64,000 bases of DNA, from positions 1 to 64,000 of the forward strand of contig JBNLBF010000011.1 in assembly GCA_050302475.1 (NCBI GenBank). Direction: 5' to 3'. The position numbers were made by a program, and so were the translations under genes. Position 1 is the first letter of the stretch. Every line of letters begins with the position of its first letter. Below the pieces are notes generated by a model that ran no database searches, had not been told where the DNA came from, and worked only from the letters and a program-made list of their open reading frames with translations. This document shows positions 35,210 through 43,204 of the stretch, one piece after another. This stretch comes from NORP23 sp050302475 (GTDB lineage: Bacteria > Pseudomonadota > Alphaproteobacteria > Rhodobacterales > Rhodobacteraceae).

Positions 35210-35808
35210 AACAGACCACGTACAGCCTGTTCCACCAGCGCTTCCGGTGCGGACCAATCATATCCGGGAATCGTGATCAGATTGTGCGCGATCCCGTTCA
35301 GCATGCAAAGCAACAGTTCGCTTTTAACACGCAACACCTCGGGCTCGGGTGTCCCCAACGCGGCCTGAAGGCTGTCCCGCAGCAAATCAAACCGCGCCAG
35401 CGTCGCGCTATCAGACACGAACCCTGTTACGTCGGCCTGACTGATGCCCCCGGACATGAACACCATGAAATAATGCTCCCGATGCTCCAGCCAATAGGAG
35501 ACGTATCCATGTGCAATCAGCGTCAGGCGTGCCACCGGATCGGGTTCTTGTGAAACCCGCTCGCCCAGATCATAGAACAATTCAGCAAAGACCTCCGCCC
35601 ATAGAAACCGCAGAATGTCGATTTTGCTTTCGTAATATTTGTACAGCGTCATCGGCGTGCACCCGGCCTCCTGCGCCAAACGGCGCATCGACACGGCTTC
35701 AAACCCCTCCGCCTGAAACAGCTTCAATGCAGCGGCCGCGATATGCGCACGCATATCCGCGATCTGTTCGGCGGATCGGGCAGGGCGGCCCCGACCTTGT
35801 TTTGACAT
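35197..35808 (-). CDS. TetR-family transcriptional regulator
   Basis: The 203-residue repressor has the N-terminal TetR helix-turn-helix (residues ~20-55: AAALKLFQAEGFEAVSMRRL, then GCTPMTLYKYYESKIDIL). A helical effector domain with YWLEHREHYFMVFMSGG follows. It is divergent from the DUF2147 gene. The gap between them holds a perfect 14-base palindrome over the -10 box of that gene, which is its probable operator. The ligand is unknown. Confidence 0.87.
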   Translation of the reverse strand: MSKQGRGRPARSAEQIADMRAHIAAAALKLFQAEGFEAVSMRRLAQEAGCTPMTLYKYYESKIDILRFLWAEVFAELFYDLGERVSQEPDPVARLTLIAHGYVSYWLEHREHYFMVFMSGGISQADVTGFVSDSATLARFDLLRDSLQAALGTPEPEVLRVKSELLLCMLNGIAHNLITIPGYDWSAPEALVEQAVRGLLADG

Positions 35809-35824
35809 CGCTCTACCTCCTCGC

Positions 35825-35852
35825 TTGACAGGGGCGAATAAATAAATATAAC
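35825..35852 (+). promoter_or_regulatory. Sigma70-type promoter of the DUF2147 gene
   Basis: TTGACA at 35825-35830 and TATAAC at 35847-35852 are separated by 16 bases. This good housekeeping promoter is directed at the gene starting at 35880. Its -10 box lies inside the TetR-type palindrome. Confidence 0.65.
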
Positions 35853-35860
35853 GCGTTATA
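35847..35860. promoter_or_regulatory. Perfect palindrome, candidate TetR operator
   Basis: TATAACG-CGTTATA is a perfect 14-base palindrome flanked by AATAAATA-like sequence on both sides. It overlaps the -10 box of the rightward promoter and lies 38 bases from the TetR start, so it is well placed for repression of both genes. Confidence 0.7.
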
Positions 35861-35879
35861 AATAAATATGGAACCCACC

Positions 35880-36314
35880 ATGCGTGTGACGGCCCTATCG
35901 TTGTTCTGTGTCTATATCAGCCTGTCCGCTGGCGCCAGCGCGCAGGCGATCTCTGACGTGACGGGGACATGGCGCACTGTTCGCCATGGGGCGTTGGTAC
36001 TGATCACCGATTGCGGCGATGGCACCCCGTGTGGTGCACTGGCCGAGGTCAGCGCGGCTGTCACAGACGGCCACTCAACCGATATCCGCAATCCCGACCC
36101 TACAAAGCGCGACCGCCCCCTTGTTGGCGTGCCGATCCTGTGGGGGTTCACCCCGTCTGACACCGGCTGGGGTGGGGGTCGCCTTTACAATCCCGACGAC
36201 GGAAAAACCTTCCGCTCCTATCTGCAACTGCTTTCCCCAAGTGACCTCCGGGTCACCGGCTGTCTCGGCCCGTTTTGCCGCAGTCAGGTCTGGACCCTTA
36301 TCTCAAAGGAATGA
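35880..36314 (+). CDS. Secreted DUF2147-family protein
   Basis: The 144-residue protein has a signal peptide (MRVTALSLFCVYISLSAGAS) and matches the DUF2147 pattern. It has GTWRTVRHGALVLITDCG, NPDPTKRDRPLVGVPIL, GWGGGRLYNPDDGKTFRS and the Cys-rich ending VTGCLGPFCRSQVW. Four conserved cysteines probably form periplasmic disulfides. ATG 35880 is preferred over 35868, because 35868 would leave almost no leader after the promoter and adds an acidic residue before the signal peptide. The biochemical role is unknown. Confidence 0.85.
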   Translation: MRVTALSLFCVYISLSAGASAQAISDVTGTWRTVRHGALVLITDCGDGTPCGALAEVSAAVTDGHSTDIRNPDPTKRDRPLVGVPILWGFTPSDTGWGGGRLYNPDDGKTFRSYLQLLSPSDLRVTGCLGPFCRSQVWTLISKE

Positions 36315-36316
36315 AC

Positions 36317-36736
36317 ATGCCTGCCTTACCCCGCCGCGACCTTATCGCCCTTCGCCTCCTCTTTCTGATCTCTGCCATCTGGAATTTTGCCGGGGCGCTG
36401 CCGGGCCTGTTCGACAGTGCGGGCATGTTCGCGAAGGAATTCGGGCGTGAATTGACCGATCCGGTGCTGATTGCCGTTTATCGCGGCGCGTGGGGGACGG
36501 CGTTCCTTTATGGGTTCGGTTTTTTGATGGCCGCCTATGACCCGGTTCGCCACACGGGCATCGTGCTGATGGGCGGGCTTGGCAAAGCCCTGTTCGCGCT
36601 GAACCTCTTGGTCATGTATCTGAACGGTTGGACATCGGATTTCGCCATCGTCGTTATCGGTGGAGACGTGATTTTCGTGACGTTATTCATCATTTACTTG
36701 CTGCGTCTTCGCAAACACGGTCACAGCCTTATCTGA
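36317..36736 (+). CDS. Small four-helix membrane protein, unknown function
   Basis: The 139-residue protein has four predicted helices (near residues 10-30, 52-70, 80-102 and 110-132), with WGTAFLYGFGFLMAAYDP and GGLGKALFALNLLVMYLN between them. I do not recognise the family with certainty. AAGGA six bases before ATG 36317 supports that start; ATG 36311 overlaps the DUF2147 stop. It is probably co-transcribed with the DUF2147 gene under TetR control. Confidence 0.7.
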   Translation: MPALPRRDLIALRLLFLISAIWNFAGALPGLFDSAGMFAKEFGRELTDPVLIAVYRGAWGTAFLYGFGFLMAAYDPVRHTGIVLMGGLGKALFALNLLVMYLNGWTSDFAIVVIGGDVIFVTLFIIYLLRLRKHGHSLI

Positions 36737-36747
36737 GCATCAATCCT

Positions 36748-37038
36748 CTAGTTCGGCTCTTCATAAGCCGTGATCACCAGATCGAGGCCTTTTTCCCGCA
36801 ACGGGATCAGTGCCTGATAGTCGTCGGACTCATACCATGCCGTCAGGGTTTCCATATCCTTGAAACGGACGATCATCGCCATTTCTTTCCCGCCCGAACC
36901 GGTCATGTCGCGCAATTTGAACCCACGCGTCAAAACCTCAGCTTCAAACGGCGCGAATGTTGCCGGGACACCCGCCGAATATTCGCGAAAGGCGGCCTGA
37001 TCCTTGATCGTCCCGGTCCCGACAATAAACGCTGCCAT
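36748..37038 (-). CDS. DUF1330-family small protein
   Basis: The 96-residue protein matches the DUF1330 dimeric alpha-beta-barrel family. It contains GTIKDQAAFREYSAGVPATF, then IVRFKDMETLTAWYESDDYQ and PLREKGLDLVITAYEE. GGAGAG precedes ATG 37038; the longer frame to 37326 is not supported. It is a single gene, convergent with the small membrane protein. The function is unknown. Confidence 0.87.
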   Translation of the reverse strand: MAAFIVGTGTIKDQAAFREYSAGVPATFAPFEAEVLTRGFKLRDMTGSGGKEMAMIVRFKDMETLTAWYESDDYQALIPLREKGLDLVITAYEEPN

Positions 37039-37118
37039 TTTGCTCTCCGATTTGCCAAAGTGAAAAAACTTTATCAAACCTACCAAGGATCGCGCCTTGT
37101 GCAACGTCCAAGGATCAA

Positions 37119-37667
37119 ATGCTGATGGAAACGAGCGACGAAACACTGGTGGAACTCGCCACCCAAGGGAACGGAGAGGCGTTTGGCGACCTTCTCCGCC
37201 GTCACTACGATTCCATCTATCGGATTGCCTTTCGGGTGATGGGCAGCCGCGAGGATGCTGAGGATCTGGCGCAGGAGGTCTGCGCAAGCCTGCCAAAGAA
37301 GCTGAAATCTTTCGCTGGGCGCGCAAAATTCACCACCTGGCTGCATCAGATCACCATCAACGCCGCCCGCGACCTGATCCGGCGCAAACAGGCAGCACGG
37401 CGCAAGGCCGACGGCTGGGGCGAGGTCGAGATCCTGCGCCGGGACGAGGCGGCGCAAACGCAGGCGGAACTGGATTGGCTGACAACCGCCATGAACGCCA
37501 TGTCCGACGACCTGCGCGAAACCGTCGCATTGGTGCTGGGCGAAGAAATGACACATGCCGAGGCCGGCGAAATTCTGGGAATTTCCGAAGGCACGGTGAG
37601 CTGGCGCATGTCCGAGGTCAAAAAGACCCTGCGCGACATGGCCAGAGATGAGGAGATGCTCAAATGA
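37119..37667 (+). CDS. ECF (sigma-70 family) RNA polymerase sigma factor
   Basis: The 182-residue protein has region 2 (FGDLLRRHYDSIYRIAFRVM, with SREDAEDLAQEVCASLP) at about residues 22-80. Its region 4 helix-turn-helix (EMTHAEAGEILGISEGTVSW) lies at about residues 142-165, which is the ECF layout. The 3' end overlaps the VWA protein gene by 4 bases (ATGA). The cytoplasmic N terminus of that membrane protein is therefore the likely anti-sigma partner, although it has no recognisable zinc-finger anti-sigma motif. The regulon is unknown. Confidence 0.9.
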   Translation: MLMETSDETLVELATQGNGEAFGDLLRRHYDSIYRIAFRVMGSREDAEDLAQEVCASLPKKLKSFAGRAKFTTWLHQITINAARDLIRRKQAARRKADGWGEVEILRRDEAAQTQAELDWLTTAMNAMSDDLRETVALVLGEEMTHAEAGEILGISEGTVSWRMSEVKKTLRDMARDEEMLK

Positions 37668-39856
37668 GCGACGAACTCGACAAGCTAAAACAGGCGATGC
37701 AAAACGCCACGCCCGCGCCGTCAGATGATGCGCGCGACCGGGCGATGCGTGTCGCGGCCGAAGAATTTGAAAAAACTTTCCAAGGATCGGAACAGTCCAC
37801 GCGTCCAACCTCTCAGAACGCCCCATCGGGGGGCTTTATGAGAGGAGCAGTAGATATGTTCAGACGCCTAACCACCCGCGAAGCCTTGCTGACAACCGCC
37901 AGTGTTGCGACCATCGCCGTTGCCGTCATCATCACGACGGATTTCAATAGCCTGCCAGAGGATGATCACGGTCCCATCGTGGTCAGCGAATTCCAGGCTG
38001 ACCAACCAACCGAGCTCGACGGAACCTGTTGCCGGATCGAGGTCGAACCCGAAGATCGCGCCCGTGCCCTTGAAATAGGCGAGGCAGAGCTGCCAACGCC
38101 CGGTCGCCTTGATGACAGCGTGACCGCCGCCACGACGGGAGTTGTCGGGAATGAGGTTGTGCCGCCCGCGGCAAATACGACTGCTATACAAACCGAATCT
38201 GCCGAAGAAGTTGCGCCTGTCGAAATGGCAGATGCAGATGAAGAGGGGGCAGTAACTTTTGCGCCGCAAGCCGCACCGGTGATTGCCTCGGAGATGGAAC
38301 GGAAAGCTGCGCCTGAAACGCAGCCCACCACAACCAACCAACTTCTTGGTGGCGTCATCGCCAACAGTGCGGCACCAGAATCTGACGGGTACGCTGTGGA
38401 TGATTTGATCCAAATTGAACCGGCCCCTGAACCGACATCCATCGCCGAAGCGAACACTGAGCAGTTTCCCGACGCCAACATCAGCCCTATCAAGGTTGTG
38501 AAGGAAGATCCGGTCTCCACCTTCTCCATCGACGTGGACACGGCCAGCTACGGGATTGTTCGGTCCAGCCTTATGAACGGCCAGTTGCCCCCGCGCGAGG
38601 CGGTCCGGTCCGAGGAACTGATCAATTATTTCAATTACGACTACCCGCTACCCGCTGAAGGCGAAGCGCCCTTTTCGACATCCGTCACGGTCTTGGATAC
38701 CCCGTGGAATGCGGACACCAAGCTGCTTCATATCGGCATTCAGGGATACGATATCCCGGCCGAGGATCGCCCGCCCGTCAACCTCGTCTTCCTGATCGAC
38801 ACGTCGGGCAGCATGGATGATCCGGACAAATTGCCCTTGCTGATCAACAGCTTCCGCCTGCTGCTGAACAACCTTCAGCCCGACGATCAGGTCGCGATCG
38901 TGACCTATGCGGGCAGCGCGGGCATGGCGCTGGAACCGACCCCTGCATCCGAGAGCGCCAAAATTCTGGCGAGCCTCCAGAATCTGCGGGCAGGTGGTTC
39001 GACCGCTGGGCAGGCGGGCCTGCAACAGGCCTATGCGCTGGCCGAACAGATGGCCGAAGATGGCGACACAAGCCGTGTGATCCTCGCCACCGATGGCGAT
39101 TTCAATGTCGGGATTTCCGATCCGACCAAGCTGCAGGAATTTGTCGAAGATAAGCGCGACAATGGCGTTTACCTGTCGGTTCTCGGCTTCGGGCGCGGCA
39201 ATTATAACGACACGATCATGCAGACGCTGGCGCAAAACGGCAACGGCACGGCGTCCTATATTGATACATTGGCGGAGGCGCAGAAGGTGCTGGTGGACCA
39301 GATCGGCGGTGCGCTTTTTACTATCGCCCAAGATGTCAAAATCCAGATCGAATTCAACCCCGCCGAAATCGCCGAATATCGCCTGATCGGCTATGAAACC
39401 CGCGCGCTTGCCCGCGAGGATTTCAACAATGACGCCGTTGACGCCGGCGAGATCGGGGCAGGGCATTCTGTCACCGCAATCTATGAAATCACGCCTATCG
39501 GCTCCCCGGCGGTCAGCGTCGATGACCTGCGGTATACGGAAACGGAAACCCAACCCGCCAGCAGTGAAAATGGCGAATATGCCTTCCTGAAACTGCGCTA
39601 CAAAAACCCGGGTGAGGACACGTCGATCCTGCTGACCACCCCGGTTTATGCTGACAGTGACGCGGGGCTTCAGTCGGAAGCAAACTTTGCCGCCGCCGTC
39701 GCAGGGTTCGCCCAGTTGCTACGTGACGATGACCGCATTCGCGGCTGGGATATCAGCGATGCACAGGCGCTCGCACGACAGAACATGGGCGAGGACCCGT
39801 TTGGCTATCGCGCTGAACTGATCACGCTCATGCGCTTGGCCGACAGCCTCAAATAA
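37664..39856 (+). CDS. Membrane-anchored VWA protein (YfbK-like, DUF3520), putative sensor/anti-sigma partner
   Basis: The 730-residue protein has a cytoplasmic N terminus of ~72 residues, one helix at about residues 73-92 and a Pro/Ala/Thr/Glu-rich extracytoplasmic linker to about 275. A YfbK-type N-terminal module follows (STFSIDVDTASYGIVR), then a VWA domain with an intact MIDAS (DTSGSMDDP at 379-387, later LATDGDFNVG), then a C-terminal DUF3520 module. The VWA should bind a divalent metal and a protein ligand outside the membrane. Coupling to the ECF gene suggests that external binding is relayed to sigma release. This is inference. Confidence 0.85.
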   Translation: MSDELDKLKQAMQNATPAPSDDARDRAMRVAAEEFEKTFQGSEQSTRPTSQNAPSGGFMRGAVDMFRRLTTREALLTTASVATIAVAVIITTDFNSLPEDDHGPIVVSEFQADQPTELDGTCCRIEVEPEDRARALEIGEAELPTPGRLDDSVTAATTGVVGNEVVPPAANTTAIQTESAEEVAPVEMADADEEGAVTFAPQAAPVIASEMERKAAPETQPTTTNQLLGGVIANSAAPESDGYAVDDLIQIEPAPEPTSIAEANTEQFPDANISPIKVVKEDPVSTFSIDVDTASYGIVRSSLMNGQLPPREAVRSEELINYFNYDYPLPAEGEAPFSTSVTVLDTPWNADTKLLHIGIQGYDIPAEDRPPVNLVFLIDTSGSMDDPDKLPLLINSFRLLLNNLQPDDQVAIVTYAGSAGMALEPTPASESAKILASLQNLRAGGSTAGQAGLQQAYALAEQMAEDGDTSRVILATDGDFNVGISDPTKLQEFVEDKRDNGVYLSVLGFGRGNYNDTIMQTLAQNGNGTASYIDTLAEAQKVLVDQIGGALFTIAQDVKIQIEFNPAEIAEYRLIGYETRALAREDFNNDAVDAGEIGAGHSVTAIYEITPIGSPAVSVDDLRYTETETQPASSENGEYAFLKLRYKNPGEDTSILLTTPVYADSDAGLQSEANFAAAVAGFAQLLRDDDRIRGWDISDAQALARQNMGEDPFGYRAELITLMRLADSLK

Positions 39857-39881
39857 AGGTCGAGCAGAAGTAACGAGTATC

Positions 39882-39909
39882 ACCCGCCATGGTCCACGTG
39901 GCGGGTTTT
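39882..39909 (+). terminator. Rho-independent terminator after the ECF-VWA operon
   Basis: ACCCGCCA pairs with TGGCGGGT around a 9-base loop, followed by TTTT. It closes the ECF/VWA transcript, so the second VWA gene at 39996 needs its own promoter. Confidence 0.8.
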
Positions 39910-39995
39910 GCGTGGGGAACCCCACAGAAGGAATCCTTGAAAACGCACCATAAACTGGCAGTATGTTTGCAATCTGCTTGCCTTAGGAGTTTCCC

Positions 39996-42737
39996 ATGTC
40001 CCGCATTCTCGCGATCTTCGCCCTGATCCTGTCGACCGTCACAGCCACGGCACAGTCGTCTGACGACAAAACGATCCTCGTTCTGGATGCGTCAAATTCG
40101 ATGTGGGGACAGATAGACGGCGTCGCGAAAATCACCATCGCGCAGGAAGTGATCGGCGAATTGTTGCAGGGCTTGCCCGCTGATCAGCAACTGGGTCTGG
40201 TGGCCTATGGTCACCGTCGCGAGGGGGACTGCACCGACATTGAAACCATGGTCGCGCCGGGACCCGACACACGGGATGCCATCGCCGCTGCGGTCAATTC
40301 CATGAGTCCGAGGGGGCGCACACCGCTCTCCGCCGCCGTTCTGGCTGCGGCTGAGGAGCTGCGCTACGAAGACGTGCGCGCCACCGTGATCCTTGTGTCC
40401 GACGGGCGCGAAACCTGTGACTATGATCCCTGCCAGCTGGGCGAAGAGCTCGAAAAAGCCGGCGTTGATTTCACCGCCCATGTTGTTGGTTTTGACATCG
40501 AAAACGACCCTGAAGCCCGCGCGCAGTTGCAATGTCTTGCCGAAAATACCGGCGGGCAATTCCTGACTGCGGAGAATGCCGATGAACTGACCGGCGCGAT
40601 GGAAGAGGTCATGGCCCCGGTGGAGCCAGAATATTACGCCGTGCAGATTGACGCACGGATTGAGGGTAATGGCCCGTTCATCACCGAAGGTCTGGAATGG
40701 TCGCTCTATAACCGCAATGACCTCGACATCAGTTTTACAAGCGAAGGGGCCGATATCTCGGCTGAGCTGCTACCCGGCGACTATCGGGTCAGAGTTATCC
40801 GCACAGCGGACGAAGCCAGCGCCGCGCTCGAATTCGCCGTCACCAGTGGTGATCTGACGCAAACACTGGAATTGCCCGCGATCCTGCCGGATGCGACGCT
40901 GACACTGGCGGACTCGGCGGTCGCCGGGGACACGATCCCTGTTGAATGGACCGGACCCGATGGGCAGAACGATTATATCTCTACTGCGGAAGTCGGTGAA
41001 CGTCCGAACGCCTACGAAACCTATGAATACACGCGCGAAGGCTCGCCGCTGCAATTGCAGATGCCCGCGCTGCCAGGCGAATACGAAGTCCGCTATCGTT
41101 GGAATGAAACCGGCGACATTCTGGCGACACGCATGATCACCGTCACGGAGGTAGACGCGGCGCTGGAAGCCGTCGGCACCGCCGCTGCGGGTGAGGACAT
41201 ACGCGTCAGCTGGACGGGTCCGGATTATCCGAATGACTACATTTCGGTCGCCGAAATCGGTGAACCGGGCAATCGCTATGTGAACTATACCTACACCCGC
41301 GAAGGCAGTGATCTGATCCTGCAAATGCCGCCGGAAGCGGGCGAGTATGAAATCCGCTATATCATGAACCAGACGCATCGGATCCTGGCCACGCAGCCGA
41401 TAACCGTGGAAGACGTGAGCGCCTCGATTACCACCCCGGAAACGGCTGCAGCGGGGGATACGATTACCATCGAATGGGATGGGCCGGATTACCAGAATGA
41501 CTATATTTCTGTGGCCGAGGTTGGCGCGCGCGGGAACCAGTACGTAAACTACACCTACACCCGCGAGGGCTCGCCCCTCGGTCTGACCATGCCACCGGAA
41601 CCCGGCGAGTACGAGATTCGCTATGTCCAGAACCAGGATTCGACCATTCTGGCCTCGGTTACGATTATTGTTGAAGAGGTAGTTGCCACACTCGAAGGTC
41701 CGGCAACTGCTGCGGCAGGGGATACGGTCATGATCGACTGGACGGGGCCGGATTATCAGAACGATTATATCTCGGTCGCCGAGATAGGGGCGCGGGGCAA
41801 TCAGTATGTGAATTACACATACACCCGCGAAGGCTCTCCGCTGGCGCTGCAAATGCCGCCTGAACCGGGCGATTATGAAATCCGCTATGTCCAAAATCAG
41901 GACAGCACCATCCTCACCAGCATTTCGGTAACGGTCGAAGCCTTGGCAGTTACCGTGACCGCACCGGAAACAGCCGTTGCCGGTGATGACGTTGTGATCG
42001 AATGGGACGGTCCGGATTATCAGAACGACTATATCGCGGTGGCCGAGGTCGGTGCGCGCGGGAACCAGTATATCAACTATACCTACACCCGCGATGGCTC
42101 CCCCCTGCGTCTGCAAATGCCAACCGAACCCGGCAGTTACGAGGTCCGCTACGTCCAAAATCAGGACAGCACGATCCTTGCGTCGGTCGTGATCGAGGTC
42201 GAGGCCGCAACCGGTTCCCTCACCGCACCGGAAACGGCGACGGCGGGCGACAGCATCGTGATCCAGTGGGAGGGGCCGGATTATCAGAATGATTACATTT
42301 CGGTCGCCGAGGTGGGCGCACGGGGCAATCAGTATGAGAATTACACCTATACCCGCGACGGCTCGCCGCTGCGCTTGGAAATGCCCTCGACACCCGGGGA
42401 CTACGAAATTCGCTATGTGATCAATCAGGACAGCACCGTGCTGACCAGCGTGCCCATCACAGTCGAAGCTGCCACCGCCACGCTGACGGTGAACGCAACG
42501 GCGGCATCAGGTGGCAATCTGGTCGTGGAATGGGAGGGTCCGGACTATCAGAACGATTATATCGCACTGGCGGAACCGGGCGCAGCGCCCAATGACTACC
42601 TGACCTATGTCTATACGCGCGAGGGCAGCCCGCTGATCCTGAAACTGCCCGACCACGTGACCGGCGATTTCGAAATCCGTTACATCATGAACCAGGACAG
42701 CACGCTTCTGGCAAGTGAGCCGCTAACGATTGAGTAA
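39996..42737 (+). CDS. Secreted VWA protein with seven 88-residue tandem repeats
   Basis: The 913-residue protein has a signal peptide (MSRILAIFALILSTVTATA) and a VWA domain at residues ~26-205 with MIDAS DASNSMW and VSDGRETCDYDPC. A linker beta domain covers ~210-300, and seven tandem repeats run from residue 301 to the end. Each repeat is a probable immunoglobulin-like beta sandwich containing WxGPDYQNDYI, a YTREGSPL-like turn and a GEYEIRY-like strand. The two cysteines around CDYDPC may form a disulfide. It looks like an extracellular adhesive or matrix-binding protein. It has its own promoter region (39910-39995), next to the ECF-VWA operon. Confidence 0.85.
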   Translation: MSRILAIFALILSTVTATAQSSDDKTILVLDASNSMWGQIDGVAKITIAQEVIGELLQGLPADQQLGLVAYGHRREGDCTDIETMVAPGPDTRDAIAAAVNSMSPRGRTPLSAAVLAAAEELRYEDVRATVILVSDGRETCDYDPCQLGEELEKAGVDFTAHVVGFDIENDPEARAQLQCLAENTGGQFLTAENADELTGAMEEVMAPVEPEYYAVQIDARIEGNGPFITEGLEWSLYNRNDLDISFTSEGADISAELLPGDYRVRVIRTADEASAALEFAVTSGDLTQTLELPAILPDATLTLADSAVAGDTIPVEWTGPDGQNDYISTAEVGERPNAYETYEYTREGSPLQLQMPALPGEYEVRYRWNETGDILATRMITVTEVDAALEAVGTAAAGEDIRVSWTGPDYPNDYISVAEIGEPGNRYVNYTYTREGSDLILQMPPEAGEYEIRYIMNQTHRILATQPITVEDVSASITTPETAAAGDTITIEWDGPDYQNDYISVAEVGARGNQYVNYTYTREGSPLGLTMPPEPGEYEIRYVQNQDSTILASVTIIVEEVVATLEGPATAAAGDTVMIDWTGPDYQNDYISVAEIGARGNQYVNYTYTREGSPLALQMPPEPGDYEIRYVQNQDSTILTSISVTVEALAVTVTAPETAVAGDDVVIEWDGPDYQNDYIAVAEVGARGNQYINYTYTRDGSPLRLQMPTEPGSYEVRYVQNQDSTILASVVIEVEAATGSLTAPETATAGDSIVIQWEGPDYQNDYISVAEVGARGNQYENYTYTRDGSPLRLEMPSTPGDYEIRYVINQDSTVLTSVPITVEAATATLTVNATAASGGNLVVEWEGPDYQNDYIALAEPGAAPNDYLTYVYTREGSPLILKLPDHVTGDFEIRYIMNQDSTLLASEPLTIE
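40896..42734 (+). repeat. Seven 264-bp in-frame tandem repeats within the VWA gene
   Basis: The invariant Trp of each unit falls at residues 318, 406, 494, 582, 670, 758 and 846, an exact 88-residue (264-base) period. The inner units 3-6 are the most alike (WxGPDYQNDYI, ARGNQY, NQDST), while units 1, 2 and 7 have diverged. This gradient is what unequal crossing-over within the middle of an array would leave. Confidence 0.95.
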
Positions 42738-42742
42738 GCGGT

Positions 42743-42764
42743 GGGGCGGGAGCACTCCCGCCCC
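42743..42764 (+). terminator. Strong GC hairpin after the repeat-protein gene
   Basis: GGGGCGGGAG and CTCCCGCCCC form a perfect 10-pair stem 5 bases after the stop codon. There is no T-run, so it may be a transcript-stabilising or REP-like hairpin rather than a classical terminator. Confidence 0.55.
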
Positions 42765-43155
42765 GGCGGCTTCGCCTTGATTTCGGGCATCCGCCTCAAT
42801 TCAATAAAATTTTAACCATCCGCCTGTATAAGGCTGCTCACTGGGTGTGGGACGGGCCTTCGGGCCGCCGGGTGGTTCCGCGCTGAAAACACTACTTCTC
42901 CACGGCACGACCGTGGTTTCCTCATACTCCCGGGGGCTTCGCCTTCAACAGGCTTATGTCAGTTGCATCGCCCAGGCCCCGGGACAGCGCGGCCCCCCGT
43001 CCCTTCACGCCTTTCAGCCCGGAAGGCCCCAGCCAAGGTTTAAAACCTTCCCGAGATATGATGGCTCAAAACGGTGCGGACAAAGGTCCGGCGCTGGTTT
43101 TGGTGTGGGTTTATTCGGGGAAATGTGGCCGCGTTTTTCCAAACTGCCAGCCCAA
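42765..43155. other. Non-coding region rich in small inverted repeats
   Basis: This 391-base stretch holds no convincing gene. The short frames through it lack ribosome sites and either run out quickly or continue antisense into the binding-protein gene. It contains several hairpins: GGCC-TTCG-GGCC near 42855, CCACGG-CACGA-CCGTGG at 42900-42916, and AAGGTTT-A-AAACCTT near 43035. The string GGCTTCGCCTT occurs twice (near 42769 and 42936). SRP RNA, RNase P and tmRNA signatures are absent. It may be a dispersed intergenic repeat or an unrecognised structured RNA. Confidence 0.4.
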
Positions 43156-43186
43156 AAAACGCCCGCCAGGTGAGGGCGGGCGTTTT
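43156..43186 (-). terminator. Bidirectional terminator at the end of the pyrimidine operon
   Basis: AAAACGCCCGCC pairs perfectly with GGCGGGCGTTTT around a 7-base loop. On the minus strand the stem is followed by a T-run. It lies 18 bases after the binding-protein stop, so it ends the long minus-strand operon and blocks rightward transcripts as well. Confidence 0.9.
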
Positions 43187-43204
43187 CATGTCATGTCAGC
43201 AAAA

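Noticed and set aside
40770..42158. A 462-codon minus-strand frame across the VWA repeats
   Set aside because: It is a shadow of the repeated coding sequence; its apparent repeats mirror those of the real protein.
40896..42734. Periodic direct repeats that could be read as a CRISPR-like array
   Set aside because: The 264-base period is in frame, has no unique short spacers and encodes a regular 88-residue domain.
42765..43155. A housekeeping RNA such as SRP RNA, RNase P RNA or tmRNA
   Set aside because: The conserved core strings of these RNAs are absent on both strands.
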